From CAWCPR01 sp963797475 (GTDB lineage: Bacteria > Chloroflexota > Anaerolineae > Anaerolineales > UBA4823): 64,000 nt of DNA. The stretch covers positions 434,001 through 498,000 of the forward strand of contig CAWCPR010000001.1 of assembly GCA_963797475.1 (NCBI GenBank). The letters run 5' to 3'. This document shows positions 33,909 to 42,775 of this stretch, piece by piece. The number at the start of each line of letters is the position of its first letter. The stretch's first letter is position 1. The position numbers were made by a program, and so were the translations under genes. The notes under the pieces were generated by a model. That model saw nothing but the letters and a program-made list of their open reading frames with translations. It searched no databases and was not told where the DNA came from.

Positions 33909-36900
33909 TTACGGCGTCATAAACAGCAGCGCTTCACTATCCTGGGTCGCGCCGCCCCGGTTGCCAGCTCCACGATCGCCATTGGTGACCAGCATCAGAC
34001 CCAATTCAGGCGTATTGCCGGGCCAAGGCCCAAAGTCATATACCGCCAAGCCCGTGGGGTCGTAGGTGTTCCCAGGAACATCCGTGGGCACACCATAATG
34101 CTGCTCGCCTAACGGGGTAACGGTTAGCCCATCGATGAAATCACCAGGACCACCGTTGTACCAGTCAACAGCTTCGACTGCCATATTGACATTTCTTTCC
34201 AGAAGGTCCGCACCGGTCAGGCCCACCTGTTCAGCGCAAATGTACAACACAGTGTTGCCTGTATTCATAGAATGCTCGGCGTAGAAGAATGCTGAAGCGG
34301 CATGTGTGGTTAGATTCTCTGCAAAGGTCAACTGGCGTCCATCTGTGAGACTACCGCTCAAGGATGCGTCAAAGTTGTACACGGCATAATCATATGTTCC
34401 ATCTAGATTCGTATCAAGATAAACATTGTGATTCACCGGCACCAGGTGTTGTTGACGCTCCCAGGTGTTGATGGCGAACGCCCAGACGAAGGAAGCATTA
34501 GCGGAGCAGAACCCCGCCGGCACAGTGAAAGTATTAATCCCGACGGCACGCAGATCCGGTGTTGGCATCCCCTCGCCGTTACCGCCTTCCGGAAGATTAT
34601 CACTTACCGCAAGCAGTGCATAGGCATCGTTCTGCGCCGTACCGACGCCGGTATTATTCAGACCGATTACCTGTGGGAATGAGCCTGGAACGATGGATGT
34701 CGTATCGGGCACTACCCGCGCATCTTTGCGAGGCAGTACATGCCAGGGAATGCTGATTGGGTGTTCCCCGTCGTCCAGCATGAGATAGCCATCAAACTCG
34801 TTGAGTGTTAATGTGTTGGGATTAGCGCCATCACTTCCTGAATCCATATAGTTTGCAGGCAGGAGGGCGCCATTTATGGTCAGTTTAACCTTGAAGAGCG
34901 TATCGATAAAAAATCCAGGTCTGACCACGACTGACGAAGGCGCGCTCACAGTCACCGCGCCGCTGGCTTCATCATCGGCGAAGCGGAAAACAGGTGTGAC
35001 CGTATAGGTACGCCTCTTGTGTTCGAGATTGCGGATTCGCACGATCCTTTCGACTGTTACGACATTGTTCGCTACGTCAACAAAGCCGAAGCTCAAGGAT
35101 CCAGACGGGACGAGGAGATCCCATGCCGCCACGGGTGCATCAATGGCGCGATCAACCCTCACTTCTCCAGCTCCGATGCGGGTGATGGGAGCCAACGCGC
35201 CGGTTAATGGGTCATTGATGATATTCGTTTCGGCGTTGTTCATCAGCAAGGCTTTCACCTCGACGGGCGCCAGCCGACGACCAAGAATAAATCGACTTGA
35301 ACCGCCATATTTATCCATCAACAAGGCGGCAGAGCCGGATATCATGGGGGTGGCGCCAGAAGTGCCGCCAAATGGACCTTCGCCGGTACCGGTGCCTGCG
35401 ATCGCAGAGACGGAAGCGCCAGGGGCGCCGATCTCAGGCTTGATCAGGGTAAATTCTTCGTGCTGCGGGCCGCGAGATGAACTACCCACCATGCTGCCGA
35501 CCAGCGGAATGCCAACACTGGGATCGAAGCGGATAACTGTTTCCGGGAGACCGCTCTTCAACCTGTTCGCGTCAGCCTGGCTGATCATGTAGCCTGGGAT
35601 CGTGATTGGGCGATCACCGCCATCCCCACCTTCGAACGGATCCCCGGAGGCCACCAGGCCGATAATGCCGATCGAACCGCCTGCATCGCCAATATTCTTG
35701 ATCTTCAGTGTGAAGTTGCAGACGCCGCGATCCACTAGAACGATCTTGCCTGCCAGGGAACCAGGGGCAAAGGCAGCACAACCATTCAAGTTGCCGCCCG
35801 CGCCATCACCATATTGTAGCGGCTCCTCAATAACCGATGTCAAAGGAGCTGACCACGGCTGAAAGACGGCCGGGTATTGTCCAACGATCGAAGCTGGAGC
35901 AATTACTTGCATCAACGCAAGAACTGCACTCGGAACGTTCGTCTGCGCGACGGAAAGAGCTGAGGCGGCAGAGCCTGGCGTATCGGTTACATACGGCTTG
36001 TCGGCCCCATTTCCAGCCGCGGCGACCGTAAGGATCCCGAGCCTGGTCGCATTATTTACCGCTGCAGAAAGGTCATCGTCAAAGGGCTGGCCGTACAGAG
36101 AGCCAAGCGACATATTGACGATGTCAACCCGGTCCTTGACCTTGCCATCGCCATTTGGATCGGCCGCAAATTCCATCCCCTGGATCAGTGCGATGCCCGA
36201 ACAGGAGGTGGAAATTGAAGAGCAGACTTTTACGGCATACAGGTCCACGCCTGGCGCTACCCCGCCTACACCCCCGATGATATGACCTACGTGAGTGCCG
36301 TGCCCGGCTCCAGGCCCATCATCCAAAGGATCTGGATCCGGCGCCTCGGGAGGACTGGAGCTGCCGCCGACCCAGTTCGAGCCCACGAAATCGTAACCGC
36401 CCACGACTTTCGCGGTGGGGAAGGTGCCCGGTTCAATGATCGTGGGGTCATTGGCGGCGTAGTCCGCTGGATTCCCTGAACCACCCAAGGCAGCATGAGT
36501 GTAGTCAATACCGCTGTCCAGCACCGCTACTTTAATTCCTCTTCCATCATATCCCTCTGCCTGAACCGCAGCAGCGCCAATGTAGGGCACTGTTTCGGAA
36601 AGATCCATCTCATAGTTCGCCACAGGCGCGATGCGCAGCACTCTTGAGTCCTGCGCCAACGCCGGCAGCGCCGAAGCATCCACCTCTACAAAGATTGCAT
36701 TCAATACCAATTGAACTCTGCCAAGCAGGCGCGCGCTCGGATCGACCTGGCGTACACGGTTTAGGAAGGCATCTTGTTGAACCTTGGCGTCCTTCTTGGC
36801 CTTTCCCGTGTCCGCACCCCGTTCAAAGGCGTCCGCTCCTGATTCTGATGAAAGTGTGATGATAACCCGTTGATCTCCGTGGGCGCCAAACAAGCTGGCA

Positions 36901-37085
36901 TCCCCCATCGCAACGGACACGTTTTCTTTTTGCAGCGGGGTATCGAGTTTTAGCGCTTCCACTGCTGAGGGTAGCGCTCGGCCGGCCTGCCGGTCGGGGG
37001 GCTGGTTTTCCTGGGCAAAAGATGTGGGTGTAAGCGAGAGCGCCAGGGCAAGAATTAGCAGCACATTAAAAATTACACGCTTCAT
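33909..37085 (-). CDS. large secreted S8 serine peptidase with PA domain
   Basis: A 1058-residue subtilase. It has a signal peptide ending near SFA-QE, an inhibitor-like prodomain (about 60-150), then the catalytic domain with Asp in VLDSGIDYTH, His in GHGTHVGHIIGG and Ser in GTSGATPMISG. A PA insert lies between His and Ser (CAAFAPGSLAGKIVLVDRG). The C-terminal 400 residues are Ig/Fn3-like beta domains. There is no visible cell-wall or membrane anchor, so it is probably secreted. The minus-strand ATG is preceded by CAGGAGGAAATGTACC. Confidence 0.93.
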   Translation of the reverse strand: MKRVIFNVLLILALALSLTPTSFAQENQPPDRQAGRALPSAVEALKLDTPLQKENVSVAMGDASLFGAHGDQRVIITLSSESGADAFERGADTGKAKKDAKVQQDAFLNRVRQVDPSARLLGRVQLVLNAIFVEVDASALPALAQDSRVLRIAPVANYEMDLSETVPYIGAAAVQAEGYDGRGIKVAVLDSGIDYTHAALGGSGNPADYAANDPTIIEPGTFPTAKVVGGYDFVGSNWVGGSSSPPEAPDPDPLDDGPGAGHGTHVGHIIGGVGGVAPGVDLYAVKVCSSISTSCSGIALIQGMEFAADPNGDGKVKDRVDIVNMSLGSLYGQPFDDDLSAAVNNATRLGILTVAAAGNGADKPYVTDTPGSAASALSVAQTNVPSAVLALMQVIAPASIVGQYPAVFQPWSAPLTSVIEEPLQYGDGAGGNLNGCAAFAPGSLAGKIVLVDRGVCNFTLKIKNIGDAGGSIGIIGLVASGDPFEGGDGGDRPITIPGYMISQADANRLKSGLPETVIRFDPSVGIPLVGSMVGSSSRGPQHEEFTLIKPEIGAPGASVSAIAGTGTGEGPFGGTSGATPMISGSAALLMDKYGGSSRFILGRRLAPVEVKALLMNNAETNIINDPLTGALAPITRIGAGEVRVDRAIDAPVAAWDLLVPSGSLSFGFVDVANNVVTVERIVRIRNLEHKRRTYTVTPVFRFADDEASGAVTVSAPSSVVVRPGFFIDTLFKVKLTINGALLPANYMDSGSDGANPNTLTLNEFDGYLMLDDGEHPISIPWHVLPRKDARVVPDTTSIVPGSFPQVIGLNNTGVGTAQNDAYALLAVSDNLPEGGNGEGMPTPDLRAVGINTFTVPAGFCSANASFVWAFAINTWERQQHLVPVNHNVYLDTNLDGTYDYAVYNFDASLSGSLTDGRQLTFAENLTTHAASAFFYAEHSMNTGNTVLYICAEQVGLTGADLLERNVNMAVEAVDWYNGGPGDFIDGLTVTPLGEQHYGVPTDVPGNTYDPTGLAVYDFGPWPGNTPELGLMLVTNGDRGAGNRGGATQDSEALLFMTP

Positions 37086-37432
37086 GGTACATTTCCTCCT
37101 GATTCTTACTCGTTAGCCAGCGTTAGTATTCAGTAAAAAGAGCGTTTTTACACCTGATCAAAAATAGGCTCTAATCTTCGCTGTTCACCTCCTTGTATTG
37201 GATGGAGAGGTATTATGCTTTAAGGGAACATCCAGTTGAATTAACAAAAAAATCGGCCGAGTGGCCGGTCTCGCTCCAAGCCCTTCACCCACCTTCCAAT
37301 ATTGGTCGAGATTAAGCGACTGATCATAAAGTGCGTGGAGCACCCCCTGCGCCAGTTTCAATATAGCATATCCCTGCGCGAGAGTCAACAAATTTTTGCT
37401 TTCCTCAGACGCTTTTTTATCTCATCAATCGC
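37086..37432. other. intergenic region upstream of the S8 protease
   Basis: About 350 bases of leader and promoter DNA for the minus-strand protease. It contains an inverted repeat GTAAAAA/TTTTTAC (37133-37151) and, on the minus strand, a second Shine-Dalgarno-like AAGGAGGTGAAC (around 37186-37197) with no matching gene. A 68-codon minus-strand frame (37185-37391) is noted but not accepted. Confidence 0.4.
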
Positions 37433-37461
37433 TTGACAGTTCCCAAAACTCTATGTTATAG
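37433..37461 (+). promoter_or_regulatory. promoter of ABC-exporter leader
   Basis: TTGACA (37433-37438), a 17-base spacer and TTATAG (37456-37461), or TATAGT with 18. The RNA would begin near 37469, 40 bases before the leader-peptide start. Confidence 0.75.
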
Positions 37462-37508
37462 TCGCTATATCCTGTCGGAATTTTACACGCAAAGGAGGCG
37501 CACACCAC

Positions 37509-37577
37509 ATGTCAATCATCGATAGAGCTGTGCTTCGAAATGAAGTCGAATGTGTGCGCCTGCTGACTGCCTGGTAG
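37509..37577 (+). CDS. 22-residue leader peptide of ABC exporter
   Basis: ATG 37509 to TAG 37575-37577 encodes MSIIDRAVLRNEVECVRLLT plus Ala-Trp. A strong AAAGGAGG (37491-37498) stands upstream. GGCGCACAC (37497-37505), covering the end of the Shine-Dalgarno, is a perfect complement of GTGTGCGCC (37552-37560) near the 3' end of the same small ORF, so translation and RNA folding are coupled. Promoter upstream, two terminators downstream and then an ABC exporter: this resembles the bmrB leader of Bacillus bmrCD. The coding call rests on RBS and context, not on homology. Confidence 0.65.
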   Translation: MSIIDRAVLRNEVECVRLLTAW

Positions 37578-37611
37578 TTGCTTCTCACGGGGTAACGGGG
37601 TTAATTACGAG

Positions 37612-37640
37612 CCACGGGTGCACGCCACCCGTGGTTTTTT
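37612..37640 (+). terminator. intrinsic terminator 1 of leader
   Basis: CCACGGGTG (37612-37620) and CACCCGTGG (37626-37634) form a 9-bp stem with loop CACGC and T6 behind. CACGGG at 37586-37591, just after the leader ORF, could pair with CCCGTG of the second arm and prevent the hairpin, as an antiterminator would. Confidence 0.85.
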
Positions 37641-37697
37641 GTCCTGGCGCACCAGACGAAATGAAAGCGGCAAGCTAAGCCGCCACATGAGATCTCT

Positions 37698-37730
37698 CAG
37701 GCCACGGGTCCAACCGTGGCCTGTTTTTTT
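37698..37730 (+). terminator. intrinsic terminator 2 of leader
   Basis: CAGGCCACGG (37698-37707) and CCGTGGCCTG (37714-37723), a perfect 10-bp stem with loop GTCCAA, followed by seven T. It stands 20 bases before the exporter start. Its arms share the CCACGG/CCGTGG core with terminator 1, so the two can cross-pair. A small GCGGC/GCCGC hairpin lies between them. Confidence 0.85.
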
Positions 37731-37750
37731 AATGATTTGCGAGGTCCAAC

Positions 37751-39388
37751 ATGAGCGATGTTTTGATGCAGGACCGGTCCCTCCCGGATAATCCCCAGGG
37801 TCGATTGCCCTTCGGTCCATACTGGCGCTTGCTTTCCAGATATCTCAAGCCCCAGCGAGCGGCCGTCTCTATAATGGCCGTCCTGCTACTTTTAGGAATC
37901 GCAGTGCAGCTTGCCAATCCGCAAGTGATACGCTACTTCCTGGACTCCGTCCAATCCAGCGGCCCGCAGAGGGCATTGTTGGAGGCGGCCGGGTTGTTCT
38001 TGGGCTTCGCCTTCCTGCAGCAAGCACTGCAATTCGGCGCGAACTATTTGAGCGAAAGCGTGGGATGGAATGCGACAAACCAATTGCGCGCCGACCTGGC
38101 AAACCATTGCCTGCGCCTGGACATGTCCTTTCACAAACAACACACCCCTGGCGAGTTGATCGAACGCATCGACGGTGATGTGACGGCATTGGGCAATTTC
38201 TTCTCAAAGTTAGCCGTACAGGTATTGGGGAATGGCCTGCTGGCGGCCGGGATTTTAATCCTTTTGTTCAAAGAAGACCTGCGCCTGGGGTTGGGAATAA
38301 CAGCCTATACCCTGCTCACGTTATCAACCCTGGTTGCCATCCAACCCCTGGCCGTCCGGCGATGGGTTTTGGCGCGCCAGGCGAGCGCCGAGCAATATGG
38401 ATTCCTGGAGGAGCGCATCCAGGGTAAAGAGGATATTCGTTCCAGCGGCGCGGAAGCGTATGTGATGCAGCGGCTGTACCAGTTAATGGGGAATCTGCTC
38501 AAGAAATCCCGTTCTGCTTTTGTGATCAGCGCAATGACCTATTCAGTCACCGACTTATTGGCGGCCGGCGGGCGGGCCTTCGGGTTGGCGCTCGGTGCAA
38601 CCCTGTATACCAGCGGAAACCTATCCATTGGCGGCGCATACCTGGTCCTGTATTACCTTGGGCTCCTTTCTACCCCGCTGCACGGCATCCGTGAACAGGC
38701 GCAGGATCTGCAGCACGCCAGCGCGAGCATCCAGCGAATCCAGGCTTTATTCCAGGCCAAGACAGATACCCAGGACACCGCAACGGAAGAGCTCTCCAGC
38801 CATGCAATCGCCGTGGAATTCCAGGATGTTTCCTTCCAATACGACGAAATCGTTACCACCGGTTTCGAACCAGAGTCGTTCAGGAAGGCAGATCCCCCCG
38901 AAAGCGAGCCATCCCTCGTAAAAGAAACCCGGCAGGCGGCTCCAGCGCTCCAAAATGTCACTTTCACATTGCAGGCGAACAAAGTGCTGGGCGTTCTGGG
39001 CCGCACCGGGAGCGGCAAGACCACGCTAACTCGCCTGATGTACCGGTTGTATTCACCAGGCTCCGGGAAAATTACCCTGAATGGGACGGATCTCAAAGAT
39101 CTATCCACAACCTCCCTGCGCAGCAAGATTGGCATTGTCACCCAGGACGTTCAGCTCTTCCAGGCAACCCTGCGCGACAACCTCACTTTTTTCGACCGGT
39201 CGATATCCGACCAGCGCCTGGAACAAGCTCTACTGGGATTTTCAGCTATGGGAGTGGGTCCAGGCGCTGCCCAACGGGTTGGACATGCAGATCGCTTCTG
39301 GCGGTCAGGGCATATCCGCCGGCGAGGCCCAATTGTTGGCGCTCACCCGCCTGTTTCTAAAAGATCCGGGTTTGGTGATCCTGGATGA
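37751..39388 (+). CDS. ABC exporter subunit 1, main part (frameshifted)
   Basis: A half-transporter: six-helix membrane domain (about residues 30-330) and nucleotide-binding domain from about 350, with Walker A GRTGSGKTT and Q-loop GIVTQDVQLF. The frame leaves the family sequence at about residue 495, where GGG at 39235-39237 contains one base too many. With GG, the frame continues as EQALLDFQLWEWVQALPNG into the next fragment, which carries signature, Walker B and H-loop. The last 50 residues as read here are therefore spurious. Together the parts give a normal half-transporter of about 626 residues that pairs with the next gene. Confidence 0.85.
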   Translation: MSDVLMQDRSLPDNPQGRLPFGPYWRLLSRYLKPQRAAVSIMAVLLLLGIAVQLANPQVIRYFLDSVQSSGPQRALLEAAGLFLGFAFLQQALQFGANYLSESVGWNATNQLRADLANHCLRLDMSFHKQHTPGELIERIDGDVTALGNFFSKLAVQVLGNGLLAAGILILLFKEDLRLGLGITAYTLLTLSTLVAIQPLAVRRWVLARQASAEQYGFLEERIQGKEDIRSSGAEAYVMQRLYQLMGNLLKKSRSAFVISAMTYSVTDLLAAGGRAFGLALGATLYTSGNLSIGGAYLVLYYLGLLSTPLHGIREQAQDLQHASASIQRIQALFQAKTDTQDTATEELSSHAIAVEFQDVSFQYDEIVTTGFEPESFRKADPPESEPSLVKETRQAAPALQNVTFTLQANKVLGVLGRTGSGKTTLTRLMYRLYSPGSGKITLNGTDLKDLSTTSLRSKIGIVTQDVQLFQATLRDNLTFFDRSISDQRLEQALLGFSAMGVGPGAAQRVGHADRFWRSGHIRRRGPIVGAHPPVSKRSGFGDPG

Positions 39389-39632
39389 AGCTTCCTCTCG
39401 CCTCGACCCGCTGACGGAGAACCTGCTTGAAGGAGCGATCGACCGTTTGCTGGAGGGACGGACAGGCATCCTTATCGCCCACCGGCTGCAAACCGTAATG
39501 CGGGCGGACGAGATCATGATCTTAGAAGATGGCAGGATTGCAGAATACGGGTCGCGGCAGGAGTTGGCTGGCGATCCTGGTTCTCGATTTTACAACTTGC
39601 TGCAAACCGGGTTACAGGAGGTGCTGGTATGA
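39238..39632 (+). CDS. ABC exporter subunit 1, C-terminal part (frameshifted)
   Basis: Continuation of subunit 1 in the next frame. It contains the degenerate signature ISAGEAQ, Walker B LVILDEASSRLD with the catalytic Glu and the H-loop AHRL. No ribosome binding site suits separate translation. Its TGA overlaps the ATG of subunit 2 as ATGA, showing translational coupling. The catalytic Glu here together with the canonical LSGGQ of subunit 2 makes one complete ATP site. Confidence 0.8.
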
Positions 39633-41494
39633 AACCTCCGCAATCTTCCCAGGGAGCGTCTGGTCTGCAAGATGAAGCCCAAACAGTAAGCCCTCCCTTA
39701 AGAACCTGGAAATTCAACTGGGCGCTCATCCGCTACCGTCACCGCCCGTTCGCGCTGCACACGCTGTTGGTCCTTTTCTTATTTGGCGCGACCGTGCTTC
39801 CAGGACTGGTTGAAAAGTGGGTATTCGACACCATCACCGGGAATGCCGCCGCTTCGATCAGTATCTGGGCCCTGGTTGCGCTGTATGTCTCGATCGAGCT
39901 GGCGCGCCTGGTCGCCAGGTTGGGGGTGGAATGGACCGGTTGGACCTTCCGCCTGGTGGTACAGGCCTTGCTCAGGCGCAACGTGTTTGCCAGCATCCTG
40001 CGCCGGCCGGGCAGCCAGGCGCCCGCGGTTTCAAGCGGCGAAGCCATCTATCGCCTGCGCAATGATGTCGATGAGGTATCCGACTTTCCAACCTGGCTGC
40101 CGGATGTCGCCGGGCAGGTGACCACTGCCCTGGTCGCCATTTTGATCATGGCTCGCATCAACTTGCAGATCACCCTGGTGATCTTCCTGCCCCTGCTGGG
40201 GACCTTCCTGATCTCCCGGCTGGCCTGGGGAAGAATCGTACATTACCACCGTCTCAGCGGGCTGGCGAGCGACGCGGTAACCGGCTTTCTCGGCGAGATG
40301 CTTGCCGCTGTCCAGGCAGTGAAGATCGCCAACGCCGAAGATTCGACCGTCGGGCACTTCGCCCGGTTAAACGAGGCCCGCCGACAGGCTGAATTAAAAG
40401 TGCAAGTGTTTCATGGGATGTTGGATTCGCTCTTTGGAGGGGCAACCAGTTTTGGGATCGGGATCATGCTCTTACTGTGTGGGCAGGCGATGGCAGCCGG
40501 CAGGTTCACCATCGGTGATTTCGCCTTATTTGTCTACTATCTGTCCTTTACCACAGAGCTCCCCTCCTACCTGGGCACATTCTTCGGGGATTATAAAACC
40601 CAGGAAGTGTCCATTGAACGTCTGTCTGAGCTGGTCCGGCCTGAACCCAACCAGGTTTTGGTCGAGCATCACAGCGTCTACGAATATGGCGATTACCCGC
40701 CCCTGGTCCGACCCGAACGAAACCAGGCTGACCGGTTGGATATCCTGGAAATTGACGAGTTGAGCTACCAGCACGCCCAAAACAGCCATGGCATTAAGGA
40801 TATTCGCCTCACAATCAGGCGGGGTTCCTTTACCGTCATCACCGGTCGGATCGGCTCGGGAAAATCCACTTTTCTACGGGTCTTACTGGGGCTGCTGCCT
40901 AGGGATTCCGGCGAAGTGCGCTGGAATGGGGTGCGGGTGCAGGACCCTGCTGCTTTTATGATCCCACCCCGTTGCGCGTACACCAGCCAGGTGCCGCGCC
41001 TGTTCAGCGAAACGGTGCAGGACAATATCCTGTTGGGACTGAATGAAAGTCCAGCAGCATTGCAGGAGGCCTTGCGCCTGGCTGTGGTCGAGAAAGACAT
41101 CGCCGGGATGCCCTACATGCTGGACACCCTCGTGGGCCCGCGCGGCATCCGCCTGTCTGGCGGGCAGGTGCAGCGTGTAGCGGCTGCGCGGATGTTTGTA
41201 CGCCAGCCGGAAATCTTCGTATTCGACGATCTCTCGAGCGCCCTGGACGTCGAAACCGAGCGTGCTCTGTGGGATGGCCTGGTCCAACGCGGCCGGCATA
41301 CTCCGACTACATGCCTGGTCGTCTCACACCGCCGGGCTGCCTTACAGCTCGCCGACCATATTATGGTCTTGAAAAATGGATCGGTCGAAGCTGAAGGGAC
41401 TCTGGCAGAACTGCTTGAAACCAGCCAGGAGATGCAGCGCCTTTGGCAAGGCGACCTGCGCGGCGAAAATTCAACCGAGGTTAAATCCGAATGA
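39629..41494 (+). CDS. ABC exporter subunit 2
   Basis: A 621-residue half-transporter with a six-helix membrane domain and a nucleotide-binding domain: Walker A GRIGSGKST, signature LSGGQVQR, Walker B IFVFDDLSSALD and H-loop SHRR. The catalytic Glu is replaced by Asp, so its own site is degenerate, whereas subunit 1 has the Glu but a degenerate signature. This asymmetry is typical of heterodimeric drug exporters such as BmrCD, LmrCD and TM287/288. It probably exports a hydrophobic drug or lipid-like compound and is controlled by the leader region. Confidence 0.93.
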   Translation: MKPPQSSQGASGLQDEAQTVSPPLRTWKFNWALIRYRHRPFALHTLLVLFLFGATVLPGLVEKWVFDTITGNAAASISIWALVALYVSIELARLVARLGVEWTGWTFRLVVQALLRRNVFASILRRPGSQAPAVSSGEAIYRLRNDVDEVSDFPTWLPDVAGQVTTALVAILIMARINLQITLVIFLPLLGTFLISRLAWGRIVHYHRLSGLASDAVTGFLGEMLAAVQAVKIANAEDSTVGHFARLNEARRQAELKVQVFHGMLDSLFGGATSFGIGIMLLLCGQAMAAGRFTIGDFALFVYYLSFTTELPSYLGTFFGDYKTQEVSIERLSELVRPEPNQVLVEHHSVYEYGDYPPLVRPERNQADRLDILEIDELSYQHAQNSHGIKDIRLTIRRGSFTVITGRIGSGKSTFLRVLLGLLPRDSGEVRWNGVRVQDPAAFMIPPRCAYTSQVPRLFSETVQDNILLGLNESPAALQEALRLAVVEKDIAGMPYMLDTLVGPRGIRLSGGQVQRVAAARMFVRQPEIFVFDDLSSALDVETERALWDGLVQRGRHTPTTCLVVSHRRAALQLADHIMVLKNGSVEAEGTLAELLETSQEMQRLWQGDLRGENSTEVKSE

Positions 41495-41554
41495 ACGCCA
41501 TCCTCCTGCTTGTGCACAAATCCGATTTTTCGAACACAGAGAGGTGAGAACCCT

Positions 41555-42583
41555 ATGCGCGGCTATAACAAAAACGACTTATGGCGGCAGTTAGAACCAG
41601 ACGGAGAGGAAAGCACTGAACGCCACAGACAGCCCAAGGAGCCACACAAACCCAGGCATCGCCGGGTTGAAACCCTGGAAATCGTCCCTCAACCAGACGA
41701 GGGGCCAGGTGAGCTTAATTTTACATACCATCCATCGCGGCACGAAAGCGAATGGATCGTGAACTCCCTGGGTGATTTCTACCAAAATGAATGGATCAGT
41801 GACATTTTGCGCCAGGTGAAAGGGGGCAAAGAAGCTACCGTCTACCAATGCAAGGCGGACCCCAAAGTGACTGATGGGTTCATCGCGGCCAAGGTTTATC
41901 GTCCGCGCCGCTTCCGCAGCCTGAAAAACGATCACATTTACCGGGAAGGCCGCGACCAGCTCGACGAGGACGGCAACGTGATCATTGATGATGGAAAGCT
42001 GCACGCCATTCGAAAACGTACTGCTTACGGTCTGGAATTAATGCACACATCCTGGATCGAACACGAATATAAGACCTTGCAAATTTTGAATAAAGCCGGG
42101 GCCGACATTCCGGTCCCTTACGCCAGCGGGAACAACGCAATTCTTATGGAGTTCATCGGCGATGAAGACCAGGCTGCCCCAACATTGAACAGCATCAATC
42201 TGGAGCGTGCTGAGGCGGATGTTCTCTTTGAGCGGGTGATACACAACGTTGAGCTGATGCTGGCGAACGGCTGCGTTCACGGCGACCTGTCCGCGTTCAA
42301 TATCCTGTATTGGGAAGGGGATATCAAGATCATCGATTTCCCCCAGGTCACCCATCCGAGGGCCAATCGCAATGCATTCGCCATTTTTGAGAGGGATCTC
42401 ACCCGGGTCTGCGAGTATTTTGAGCGCATGGGAGTCCACACGCAGCCCATCCCGCTTGCCGCTAAACTCTGGACTGCTTACAGGTTCCGTATGGCGCCTG
42501 AGGTTCACCCAAGCTTACTGGATGAGGAAAGCGAAGCAGATCGAGAATACTGGAGGCTCAGGTTGAGCGACAATTCCGGATGA
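41555..42583 (+). CDS. RIO-family serine/threonine kinase
   Basis: A 342-residue protein from ATG 41555, preceded by GAGAGGTGAG. After a basic, disordered N-terminus (about 60 residues) comes a RIO1-like kinase: glycine-loop replacement GGKEATVYQC, ATP Lys in AAKVYRPRRF, the catalytic loop HGDLSAFNILYW and metal-binding IIDFPQ. RIO kinases act in ribosome assembly in archaea and eukaryotes; bacterial copies are less well understood. It lies 60 bases behind the ABC exporter and may share its transcript. Confidence 0.9.
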   Translation: MRGYNKNDLWRQLEPDGEESTERHRQPKEPHKPRHRRVETLEIVPQPDEGPGELNFTYHPSRHESEWIVNSLGDFYQNEWISDILRQVKGGKEATVYQCKADPKVTDGFIAAKVYRPRRFRSLKNDHIYREGRDQLDEDGNVIIDDGKLHAIRKRTAYGLELMHTSWIEHEYKTLQILNKAGADIPVPYASGNNAILMEFIGDEDQAAPTLNSINLERAEADVLFERVIHNVELMLANGCVHGDLSAFNILYWEGDIKIIDFPQVTHPRANRNAFAIFERDLTRVCEYFERMGVHTQPIPLAAKLWTAYRFRMAPEVHPSLLDEESEADREYWRLRLSDNSG

Positions 42584-42623
42584 GGATCCGGCGCTCTGAG
42601 GTCTGCAGTAGCGGACCGGGTAG

Positions 42624-42659
42624 TTGCGCGCTTGCGCAATAACATAATTCGAATATAAT
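42624..42659 (+). promoter_or_regulatory. promoter and overlapping palindrome of MFS efflux gene
   Basis: TTGCGC (42632-42637), a 16-base spacer and TATAAT (42654-42659). The inverted repeat TTGCGC-GCTT-GCGCAA (42624-42639) covers the -35 box, a classic place for a repressor. No regulator gene lies next to it. The 110-base leader that follows can pair ACCCCG (about 42681) with CGGGGT (about 42727). Confidence 0.6.
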
Positions 42660-42775
42660 CTTCAACATCATGGCGCATGAAACCCCGGGTGTTAGATGTC
42701 GCTCCATCCATTAAGAATTTTCATCTCGGGGTCAGTATTTCAGAAAAGCTAATTTTGTCCTGAGCTTAATCTCTC

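Noticed and set aside
37185..37391. 68-codon minus-strand ORF upstream of the S8 protease
   Set aside because: It would start with TTG behind a moderate GAGGAAAG, but the product matches nothing I know and lies in the protease leader; support is too weak.
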